NCBI GenBank assembly: GCA_028386065.3
Contig: JAKUCV010002362.1
Coordinates: forward strand, 1 to 64,000
DNA: 64,000 bases
Source of the DNA: Turnera subulata
Taxonomy: Eukaryota > Streptophyta > Magnoliopsida > Malpighiales > Passifloraceae
Reading direction: 5' to 3'
Of the stretch, positions 11,321 to 21,912 are shown in pieces (the stretch's first letter is position 1; every line of letters begins with the position of its first letter). Both the position numbers and the translations under genes were made by a program. Below the pieces are notes generated by a model. The model did not search any database. It was not told the DNA's origin and was given only the letters and a program-made list of their open reading frames with translations.

Positions 11321-11880
11321 TTGAACAACTTGGAGTCGGGCCTTCTTTTCGCACTATTACGGCTACGAAAAGAATGGGAAAAGTTGGATTCAATTGTCAA
11401 CTGCTGCTATCGGAAATAGGATTGACGACGGATTCGAGTCATAGCTCATGCTTTCATAAAAGCCTAGGATTTTCCCGGTCTAACAGTATTCTCTGAGATT
11501 CGATAGTATGGGTAGGGTAGAAAGAAATGTATATTTCTTTCTACCCTACCCATACTATCCATTTTGGTTATTTTTTTTGAGTTTATCAAGTTGCACTGCT
11601 CGCGTGTCGCCCAGGCGTAAAATCCCCAGAGGCATATAGTGAGCACGCTCACTATAATTAACAAGAACCATTCGGATCTGGATCCCTGTTGGCTCCAGAT
11701 CCGAGTAGTGCAAGATCGTGCTATTTGTTTACATCCATTAGTTCGTAAGGGATTCAAGATCGTCTTGATCGTGCAAGTGAAATATCGATTGCTTGTTGAA
11801 CCCTGTGAATTGCGTGAAAGTAGGATACGCCAAATTCGGAAGTCCAAAAGTACTTGGTGCAGTTATTATGCTTAAAAAAT
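11321..11880. other. Probable further organelle-derived DNA
   Basis: This follows the trnS fragment and includes a perfect inverted repeat (GATAGTATGGGTAGGGTAGA at about 11502-11521 and its complement at about 11540-11559) of the kind found in plastid intergenic hairpins. Its base composition differs from the AT-rich LTR on both sides. I could not assign the pieces to named plastid loci with confidence. Open frames here (11464-11847 minus, 11639-11875 plus) match no protein that I recognise. Confidence 0.45.
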
Positions 11881-14231
11881 TTTGATGCTTTTTAAAATAA
11901 GGAATTATATGAATAATGGAAAAACCCCAAGAAAGCCTAGGGGACCTTCACTTGCGTTTAGTCCATCAGAGAAAATAATAAAACAACTTCGAATTAATTA
12001 AATAAAGGACTTAATTAAATTAAACAATTTGGGCCTTTTATCATAATTAGCCCAATCATAATTAAACCGAAAATTAAATTCAATGGGAATTTTATGAGCC
12101 CAGGTAAACGCAATTAAAATTAGAACCGGGAATTAAAATGCTATGAAAATTAAACATAAAATAAACAAAAACATAAATGAAATAAACAAAAGCGTAAATT
12201 AAATAAAAGCAGAATTAAATAAATTAAGTATAAATTAAGTAAATAAAATCATAGGTTGTTATTATTAATTAACTTAATTAACCGTTTAATTTAATCGCCA
12301 TTAAATTCCGAGTCCGTTTAGTATCGTTCGGGTTCGATTTATGATGCAAAAGGTCCAAAGCTCGGGTTTTACCCAAAGGTCCGTTTCCGAGCTCGCCGGA
12401 AAATACCCGAGACACCGGAACCTCGCCGGATTCCGACCTAGCACTGTTCACGCAGTCCATCTAGCTATTGTTCATCACCATACAAAACACCCATACTAGC
12501 TCCATCGCACCCACTGCAACGCCCAGATCCACACCCGTTTCAACAAACCCAGAGCCACAACCAATAAACACCAAAACAACAACAATCAAGGCCTGATTAG
12601 TCCAATCCGACCTGAAACCTGATTAAAGAAAGAAAGGAACTGTGAAATAGAGAAGGGGTCGTCACCGGGTCTTACCCACCCGAATTCGAGGTTGGCGGCG
12701 GCAGATCGGGAAGAGGAGAGGTCGAATCCTCCGCGTCCGGCGGTGGCTTGGCTCAGCTCCTTTAGTTGAAGGAAGAGTAGGGACTGGAACGGGGAAGTGG
12801 TGGCGTTCGGAAGCAGAGGAGAGCGAGGAAGGTGCGACGGCTTGAAGAGGAGGTGGCGACGTCACTTCTATGCTCGGCATCGACGGCTTGAGGAGGAAGT
12901 GGCAGCAGCTTTCCCAACAGCGGCGAAATTGGAAGGAGAGGACGGCGGCAGATTTGTGGAGGAGGGGAGATCGAACCTCCTTTGCACGGTGATGTCGCGC
13001 TCGCTTTGGGGGGGCGGCGGCTTCGTCTCTTCTGCAGCAGCAGAGGGGGGGAAGACGGCGGCGCAGTGGTAACGTGGCAATGAGCAGCGAAACAACAAAC
13101 TGGGAGCGGCGGTGGCTTCATCTGATTGCAGCGGCCGTGAGATGAAGGCGGCGGTCAGAGGTAGTGGTGGCGGTCTCGTCAGCGAAGGGGAAGGGAAGGA
13201 GGAGAGGAAGTTGAGGCGGGAGAGAGGGGTGTAGGGAGGAGGTGTAGTGGAAATCTGGTCACTGGGGTCGGGGCGTGCTCGAGGTGGAGAAGAAGAGAAG
13301 GGGTTTGTGGTGGCGACGTGAAGGTCGCGTCGGTGGAGGTGGCGTTTGGAAAGAAAGGAAAGAGGAGGAAGAAGAAAGGAAAGGAGGAGGTTGCAGGAGG
13401 GGTGTGTGGTATCGGGTAGAGGGGAGGAGGAGAGAAAAGATAAGGAGAAAAAAGAAGAGAAAACAAAAGGGAACAAGAAAGAATAGATAGGGAGGGGCCG
13501 GCAGGGAGAAATTGGTGGCAGAGAAGACAAAGTGTGGGCCGCGAAAGGAGAAAGAAAAGAGGGAGAAAGGGGGAAAAAAAAAAGAAGGAAAAAAAAGAAG
13601 AAAAGAAAGGAAAAGAAAGGAAAAAGGAGAAAGAGAGTCGCACATGACAAACCACTATTGGCCGGCTCGGATTTTCGTGTCGGAATAACGGAATCGTAGG
13701 GGTACTCCCGTCTTTTCGATTTTTCGTCCCGAGTCCAAAAATACAACTTGGGCTTGGAAAATCCGATTAATACCCCTGAACGTCGTCCAAGTCTCGGAAT
13801 TGAAAATCGAGGCTCGGTTAACGAAAGAAACTCCAAAATGCGTATCGGTATTAAGCCTTGTGTTTAACATTTTAACTTAATCTTTGAAAAACATAAACAT
13901 GATTTAACAAAATTCAAAGTAAATCTCCAAAAATTAATATATATAATATCATGGGTAATAAAAGATGAAACTTTAGTAAATCATTGCAACAAAATATCCC
14001 GGCAAAATAATAGCAAAAGCATTATTATTAAAGTTGATTAGGAAAATAATAATAATGGTAATAGTATTAACAATAATGATAATTTTGAGAGTTGTAAAAA
14101 TAATAGTGAAAATATTGAAAATTGACTCGGTTTGGTAAAATTTTTAATTAACCGCGATAAAATGTTATTAACCACCGTAAAAGTCAAAACAGCTTGGTAA
14201 AAATCACGAAAATTTTACCCGGGTCGTTACA

Positions 14232-15498
14232 TTCTACCCTCCTTAAAGGAATTTCGTCCTCGAAATTCACACCGTAATCCACCAACCCAGAATCCTCAAT
14301 ACATACGATTATCATGATCATCAATCATTCCTCAAATCATCAAATCTGTGAACTCCAAATTATCTCCCATAAACCACAATTAAATTCTCCAAATACATTT
14401 TTTTTTTGGAATTGTATCACCCAAACTATGTCTAATCATTACCTCAAGATTTATTACTGTCATAATCATCCATCAAATAATATTTCACTTCTTAAATCCA
14501 CCAAAACTAGCAAAGATCATAACTTCGATTATAGCTCTTTAATTAATACCTCAAATCATCAAATCATTAAACTTTTTTTTTTAAGATTGAATCACCAATA
14601 TCATCAAATCATTGAACCCTTTTTTTTTCTAAAAGAATAAATCACCTTTGACATCAAGAATTCCATGATCATTAATCCAATCCTCCAATCAAGTTATCAC
14701 ATCACAAACAACTTTAGTATCCAAAAATCTTCAAATCATCAACCAGTTTCTTAGAAAGAAAATTGCATTACCTCCAAAATCATAGAATTTTCCAAGAATA
14801 TCAATCCAATCCTCAACTCAAATTATCACGTCATAGACAAAGTAGTACCCAAAAGTCATCACTTTATCACGTCATAATCAAAACAGTACTAAAAAATCAT
14901 CATTTCTCACTTCCTTAAAGTCATATAATATCATACCATCACTTAAAGATATAAAAACCAAAACCCATAATTAAATCTTACTTGTTCTGTCGAAACTTCC
15001 AATGCACGGATACAACAAGGCAGACTTCTATGCCTTCTCAAGGTCCCTTATCTCGTTGTTCTTCCTGGGCAACGACCATGTTTGGACTTTATAATAAAAT
15101 CTTTAAAAGCATTTCATCATCAAAATCATAAAACTTTCCAAAATAGCGGTTACATCTTATAAACACATTTAACCCACAGCCTAAGCTGTAAATATCACTT
15201 TGTCAAAACTCATCCTTTAGAAACTTATCTTTCCAAAACTTTGGATCAACAAAACAACAGCATTGTAAAGTACTGATATACGAATAACTTGTCTTCCAAC
15301 TGTATTTATGAGAAAGTATACTCACATGTGAATGTTCTGCAGCAAGCTGGCGTCCCTCGACTGGATCCATTATGCACTAACCATATGAATATGCATGCAA
15401 TCATGTTAATCATGCGGAGCGAACTATGAACAACAAATAAGCACAAAAACAAGCACAATAAACCACCAAGGACCTACCGCCCGCTTCGCTACCAAAAA
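14232..15498 (-). mobile_element. Shortened internal domain of LTR retrotransposon 2
   Basis: The left edge read on minus is AAGGAGGGTAGAA (polypurine tract) preceded by a remnant encoding EFRGRNSF, the typical end of a Ty3/gypsy polyprotein. The right edge (about 15476-15493) is a TGGTAGCGAAGC-type primer-binding site. Only 1.27 kb lies between them: TCA-rich repetitive sequence at 14300-14960 and no coding frame for any retrotransposon protein. Confidence 0.65.
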
Positions 15499-15555
15499 TG
15501 AAACGCCCCGGTACGTGTTTACTGTGTACGGTAAATACGGGTCGGGGCGTTTCAC
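15499..15555. repeat. Palindrome at the LTR terminus
   Basis: TGAAACGCCCCG and its exact complement CGGGGCGTTTCA bracket a partly self-complementary centre (GTGTTTAC ... GTAAATAC). Element 1 has a comparable but more diverged hairpin at 3428-3478. Confidence 0.7.
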
Positions 15556-16360
15556 GAGGTGCGGCGACTGTGTGAACGGGAGGGAGGCGGCGAGGAGTGA
15601 AGGACGCGAGGGAAAAGGTGGTGGATCTGGGCGGCTCTGCACGTCGGGTCCGGCGGCTCGTCGACTGGTCTCCAAGGAACGATGACGTGGCTAGCAGCGA
15701 CGGTGAGCGGCAACGCAGGAAAAGGAAGAGGAGGCGACGGCTGGTGCAGATGATGATGGTGTCGGCTGCACGTGATGGTGGTGTCGGTGGCGCCGGCGGT
15801 TGGTGGCATGAGTTTTTGTTTTTTTATTTCTTTTTATTTCTTTTTCTTTTTTTTTCCTTCCATTTTCTCTCCTCTCTGCTTCTGTTTTTCCGTGTATTTT
15901 TTTTTCTTTTTCTTTTCTCTCTTTTCTTTTCTTTCTCTCTTTTTTTTTCTTTCTTCTTTCTTTTCTCTTTTTCTCTTCTTCCTCCCCTTTTCCCGTGATT
16001 TCTTCTTCTTTTATACAGGTGGTGGCACTGTGCAGGCGGTGCCTCAATAATGCAGCTTGTCTGCATATGAAGCGAGTCCATTCCGAACCAGAAAACAACT
16101 GATACATCCCCTTAGTTATATTTCTGGTCTGCTCTGTCGCGGTTAACCTGATTTTTCTGAGGATTCCGGGACCCGAAAAATACCAACTTTTGTCCGAAAA
16201 ATACAAAGAAAAATCCCGAGCGCGGAAAAAACTTTGGTTTCGAAAAACGATGCCCGATTTACCTTGAATTAATTACCCAAGATTAAATTCAAAGGTAAAT
16301 CACTGTATAACGACTTTTACAGTCCCGGTAAAAATCCAAATTTTTACCCGGACTGTTATA
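15499..16360 (-). mobile_element. 5' LTR of LTR retrotransposon 2
   Basis: On minus it starts at 16360 (TATAACAGTCCGGG, a mutated TGTAACAGCCCGGG) and ends at the primer-binding site at 15499. It is only 862 bp long and lacks the AT-rich and GGGAT-motif sections of the longer family LTRs. Bases 15810-16010 are an almost pure pyrimidine tract on plus. Its outer terminus carries a 57-bp imperfect palindrome (15499-15555). Confidence 0.65.
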
Positions 16361-17064
16361 TAAAGTTTTAAGATGCATGAGTATGATGGGTAAAGGGAAA
16401 AAGAAAGCTCACACTAGAGTTTCTTCCCAATTCCATCTCAGTGAGTTCGTTATTTTCAAAGAAAGCAAACGATAAACTAACCATTTTGGTGGGCCAAGCA
16501 ATCTATAAATCCGTCGAATTTGAGAAGATTTGACCATGAAAGTGAGAATTTACAATAAAAAATGTTTAGATTGAGACCACTTATGTGATAATAATGAAGT
16601 TTTGATGTAATTATTGAGTTTGCTTAGTGAATATGGTGATTATCTAAAAACGATCGGAACACCTTTCTATAACCTAAAAAACAGATAGCAAGCACTACAA
16701 TAAAAAAATTCAAGGAAAAATATTTATGGAACCATAAAGAACAAAATATAATTATAAATTAGATGGACATGCCAATTTAATAAAATTGTGATGAACCGAT
16801 GACGAATGAAATAAAATGAATATAAATGAAGATAAATTTAAAGTTTCTACATAGAAGGTATAATTATAAATAAGTACAAAATTTTAAAAGTTGCCACCAA
16901 CCATATCGCATCACCGTAAAAGAAAATATGTAAATAAACTAGATTAACATATCAATTTAAGAGTACAAGATATTAGAGAAACAACAATAAACTTAAAGCT
17001 AATGACTATATAAATAAAATTTGTGGTGTTGTTCTATTTCTATAGATTGAAAATAAAAATAATT

Positions 17065-17867
17065 GGCAAAATTTCAATTCATTAACCTTAACTTTAGCTC
17101 AATACCACTTTGGCAATGTAACTTTTTGGTGTAACAAATTAGTAACTTAACTTTTTAAAAATAACAAATCAGTAACTCCGTTATAACACCGTTAACATCA
17201 ACTCCTAGACTCAACGTCTGTGCGCCCATTTAGACTTGATTTTCCTTTTTTTCACGCTTTTTTCTTCTATTTCTTTAAAATTATTTTTTAAAAAAAAATC
17301 CCTAACTAAACGATGTCGTGACGCTGTGGGGTACTAATCAAACCAAAAACAACAAAGCCGCACCCCTCCCTATACAAGAAAAAAATTATAAGTAAGATAT
17401 TGATGTAGAAAATAATTATACAAAAAATAATTTTATACAAATTTTTAAAAATTGTGTCAAATAAAGAAGTAAAAAAATTATTTATGAAATTTATTAATTT
17501 AAATGAATATTATAAAATATTTTTTTATACAGGAAAAAAATTGGAAGCAAGAGAATGATGTAGAAAATAATTATACAAAAAATATAAAATTTAAATAAAT
17601 ACAAAAAATAATTTTATAAATTTTTTATAATTGTGTCAAATAAAGAAGTAAAAAACTATTATGTGGAAAAAGTGTGAAAAACAAAATAGAAAATCAAGCC
17701 TAAATGCGCGCGCAGGCACTGAGCCTAAGAGCTGATGTTAACGGTGTTATAACAGAGTTACTAATTTATTACTTTAGAAAGTTAAGTTACTAATTTGTTA
17801 TATCAAAAAGTTAAATTGTCAAAGTGATATTGAGCTAAAGTTAAGGTTAATGAATTGAAATTTTGCC
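17065..17867. mobile_element. Mutator-type MITE with 9-bp target-site duplication
   Basis: Terminal inverted repeats of about 190 bp start GGCAAAATTTCAATTCATTA at 17065 and are matched in reverse up to 17867. The 9-bp direct repeat AAAATAATT flanks it at 17056-17064 and 17868-17876. Long TIRs with a 9-bp duplication are typical of MULEs. The interior codes for nothing and contains an imperfect tandem duplication of about 140 bp (about 17377-17525 and 17526-17660). Confidence 0.88.
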
Positions 17868-17876
17868 AAAATAATT

Positions 17877-18668
17877 TTACAAAATCTTTTCACTTTTCAC
17901 ATTTAACTTAATGGCGTGCTTTTCTTCAAATTTTTTCTCGGGAAGAATGTGCAAACTCTTTAATAAATCATCATAACACGGGATAAAAATACAAATGTAA
18001 CGGTAATTGCAACTTATATTGTATAATAAATAGTTCAGGACCAGTAAAAAATAAAACCACATATCCAATAAAACCCTAGTAAATTCATAATCTTCTCATC
18101 CAAAAAGAAATCCAAACAGTGGATACTCTTCTAATATAAAAATAAAAAAAAAAACCCACAAACAGTAAGTTTCAGGTGAAAATATCCCAACTTTCACACC
18201 CTATGGATGTTTATCGCTGCAATTTGGGTCACGTATGCAAAACTAATCTGTGGGCCCACCTACCAAAAAGGACATTTTGACTTCCTTTCTTTCCAAAAAC
18301 CCAACCCCCCCAACCTGGCCGCCCTGTGGGTCCCACCCGCCAAAAACACCACCATACGTTACATGTTTCTTTGGCTTTTTGGTCTTTTCGCCAGAGAAAG
18401 TGCCACGACACGTAAGACTCATGCTCGACCTGAGCTGCCACGTGGAGTCTTACCTGGATCCAATCGACGGTCCCCACGTTTCTCGGGCGTTATGAAAGCG
18501 TAATGACTGAATTGCTCTTTTACTTGCCCCCTCCCTGGCCCCTGCCCTGTAATTAAAAGCCATATTTATTATTATCAAAAAGAAAAAGGCCATATTATTT
18601 TATTTACTTGGGAGGAAGAGTAAAAGGTACACTAAACGCGAAGCAGCATCGGTTTTGTGTTACCGGAG
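17877..18668. other. Intergenic sequence and promoter of the CW-MBD gene
   Basis: No gene seen. The overlapping frames at 18207-18503 lie on both strands, have no recognisable domain and sit in what should be the promoter and 5' UTR of the gene starting at 18669. Confidence 0.5.
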
Positions 18669-20717
18669 ATGGCAGGGAAAGAAGACAACCAGGAGACCCC
18701 TAAAACGACGTCGAGGGTATGTTCCTCTTGAAGATCTATCTCCTTATGGTTTCTTCTCTGCTTAATATAGCATCAGTTTGTTGCACTCTTTCTTTCTTGC
18801 TTTTTCTTTTTTGTTTTTTTGCTTGCTAAATATAACATTAGATTGCTTTGACGCTTTTACATTAGCTAGGGTTTGTAATGAGGGCTTTTGAGTTTGCTTA
18901 GCTGAGGGTGGGCTTGATTTGGTGCATTTATTGATTCGCGTGTTTTGATCAATGGGTAATGGTGCCTTTCTTGATTTCCGGTACCGCAGCTGAATCCTTC
19001 GTAGTAGTGGGTATGGTTATGTTTGTGCCGTCTAATAGGAAAATTTTGTGCTAAGTCAAGAATCTAACGATTGTTAAGTTGGGAAATTTGTTTCCAAACT
19101 GGGTTGTGAGTGTGCTTCGTTTTTGGACACTAGTGTTGGTGGGTACTGGGTTGCGCTTTGTGTGAGTTCCTCTGGTTAACTTAGATCTGCGATGATGCAT
19201 ATGCTAGTATAGACGAGGTGATGCGTTATATGCTAGTATCAACTCAAACAATGGGTTGTATGCTAAGTTAAGCAAGCTAGCTAGCTAGCCCGCCCGACTA
19301 ACATGACTGTCTTGTGGGTAGAGTTAGCCATTCTGTCGATGAACATACGATGAGATGGTTCTCTTTTGTGTACTGAGGTGATTCCTTTGTTTATTGAGAG
19401 GTTGTTCTTCTATTCGATTCTTGGTGGGCAAATCTAAATGATACTTGCATAGATTTGTAATTTGATTAGGAGCAATTGTTACTTGCTTATAGTGAGATGC
19501 TCGACAGACTACATGCTTATTCTATCTATAAATGAGCTTTATTAACTTCTGTTGGAGCCTGGGGGCAGTCATGCTATTGCGTTTTATTGGACTCAGCTAT
19601 GGATACTCTTTAAGATTTTAAGCATCCGTGCTGTATTCCTTTATAGGCGATACAATTTTGTGAGTGGTAGTTATACCATACAGACTGCATATTGTTGTTG
19701 ACATGCGTATATGTTGTTTGCTAAGCACTAGCGTATGCTTCGACATGATGGTAGATTGTGGGCATACAAACTTGAAATTATGCTCTGTCAATGCATTAAG
19801 AGTTGAAGTTGTGCACTAGTCTGTTTTTTTTTTTTCTCTTTGCAGATGTACAGTTGCATATTTTCGAAGAAGTTTTATTTAATTGAAACAATTCAAAGCT
19901 ATATAAATCTTATTGAGATCATTTAGAAGACAAGTTTCATATCATAGTTAGAAACACCGGAAGAAACAATGTGGAAGACAATTTAGAGGTGTCTTATGGC
20001 GTAGTTGACAAATGGGCAGCTTCTTCTCTGGTTGTCACTCAATTTTGAAATGATATGCTATTCAGCAACTTTGTATATTTTGGACATGGATTGGAGCTAT
20101 CATGAAGTTTTTTTTCCTTTAATTCTTTTGAATGATTCAGTTTTGATCAATGAACAAAAGTTTAGAAAAAAATGAATAGGAGATGGTAATTGTTTTTTAC
20201 TTTTTGATGACAGAATCCACGGACAACAGTGCGATCTATTGACACATATGCTGCACAGTGCGACAAATGCTTAAAATGGAGGATTATCGATACTGAAACA
20301 GAGTTCGAGGAAATCAGAAGCAGAATGCTGGAGGAGCCGTTTGTTTGTGAACAAAAAGTCGGCGTTTCTTGTGATGATCCTGCTGATATTGAGTACAATG
20401 CTAGTCGAACCTGGGTCATGGACAAGCCTGGCATCCCAAGAACCCCAGAAGGTTTTAGAAGGAGCTTGGTGCTCAGAAAAGATTTCTCCAAAATGGATGC
20501 TTACTATATTACCCCAACAGGAAAGAAACTTAGAACACGCAACGAGATAGCAGCTTTTTTGGAAACAGATCCAAGATACAAAGATATATCCATCTCTGAC
20601 TTCAATTTTACCTCTCCAAAGGTAATGGAGGACACTATACCTGCAGATGCTGTGAGAAAGTCTCCTGCTACTGGTAATGGTAATAAGAAAATGAAGATAA
20701 CAAAAGATGCAGCCTGA
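18669..20717 (+). CDS. MBD4: CW-type zinc finger and methyl-CpG-binding-domain protein (MBD4-like)
   Basis: Two exons, 18669-18716 and 20214-20717, with an intron of about 1.5 kb (GT-AG), give 183 residues, close to Arabidopsis MBD4. The CW zinc finger spans about residues 28-84: Cys32 and Cys35 in QCDKCLKW, Trp38, Cys61 and Cys69, with Trp83 in RTWV. The MBD follows at about 85-155 (GIPRTPEGFRR, then DAYYITPTGKKLRTRNEI). The tail is basic (NKKMKITK), consistent with a nuclear protein. CW domains read histone H3K4 methylation, and plant MBDs of this class bind DNA with or without CpG methylation. The first exon was chosen because MAGKEDNQETPKTTSR leads in frame to a GTATGT donor. The assignment within the MBD1/2/4/12 group is by size and order only. 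Confidence 0.88.
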
Positions 20718-21912
20718 TGTAGAGCTGGAACCAACATGCCATTCAGACGTGTTGTATGAATACTCTGGGATCATTTTCTTTTGTGAATTAGTCTCTCTGC
20801 TCGTTGTTCTCTTTTTGTGATAGTGCTGGTGTCGATGGTTATGTATGCTGCTATAGATTTCCAGTTCTCTTTTACTCTTTATTTTCCCAAGTCATCAGGC
20901 TCCACTTGGGCTTTTAAGCTAATAGAAAGACCTGATTTAGTCTCTGACATGATGATGGAGCTTTGGATAGTTAATAGAATTGTTGTCAAAGCAATACTTG
21001 TGTGTTTGGTCTTCTGCCATATTTTTCTTTGGGATATTGCTGTTTTCTTCAGGGCATAATGGCACGAAACCGGGCAAATTTGTAGTGTAGATAAAGGACC
21101 TCTACGAATCTAGGAAATAGTATTCATAATTTACTTGTTGCATTAAGCAGCTTTTTTGGTATTGCCACTTTTGCATATTTGGAGAATTTTCATTTCCTGC
21201 CTGGAAATGAGGAAGAGTATGAGAATAGTACGTTTTTCACCTACAAATGAATATGTCGAAGTTATCTTTGATCAAAACAAGAAATTTACTGGCAAAGGTT
21301 TCCCCTCTGGCTTAAAATGGAGCGCCACTCGAATCAGAAAAGGAAACAAGAGAAATCTGAGCTCGCAGCTGCTGATAGGATGTGTTAAACTTTGGAAGTT
21401 TAAATTCTATTTTGCGAAACAATTCAATTCCAGCAAATGCATTGTATGCTCCGTTTGAATAATTCAAATTCAGTGAGAATCTAATTTCATATATTGCAAT
21501 TTCATACATTGCCTTTTGAACCCGTAAAAATGTTATGTACATTGGGTAGGCAAACAATTTTTTTTTTTTTTTGCCGTGGGTAGGCAAACAATTACATGCC
21601 TATGGGAAGAAGAAAATCATATCTACATAACAGTGGGAGTAATATGTAACCCTCGCAACATCACTATTTGCCTGCTGGTGAACGATATTCACTAGGAAGG
21701 CCTATCACTGGGGTTTTGGACAAGTATGATTATCAACGCTGCATCAGTGATTCTCCGCAGAAATGGTGGAGATGGCATGGGCATTGTCCAGGGCCGCATG
21801 AAAGGAGAATCACAATAGATTCATAGATGTCGACTGAATATTTGTCAGACATAAGGTCTGGGTTTAACTGACTTCTGTTCACACAACTGCAGACCACTTC
21901 TAGCTTTCCAAA
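20718..21912. other. 3' regions of convergent genes
   Basis: Contains the 3' UTR of the CW-MBD gene and the downstream region of PIEZO. The short frames here (20817-21059, 21156-21458) have no recognisable domain. Confidence 0.5.

Noticed and set aside
11252..11340. Functional tRNA-Ser
   Set aside because: The T arm and acceptor 3' strand are missing; it is a plastid fragment.
12868..13836. 322-codon minus-strand frame rich in Ser, Phe and Pro
   Set aside because: It lies in a GA/CGG-rich low-complexity LTR block, overlaps other long frames on both strands, and has no domain.
15597..16206. Frames encoding Phe-rich or Lys/Glu-rich proteins
   Set aside because: Direct products of the pyrimidine tract in the LTR.
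18207..18503. Small gene upstream of the CW-MBD gene
   Set aside because: Frames of similar length on both strands, no domain, and the position fits a promoter.
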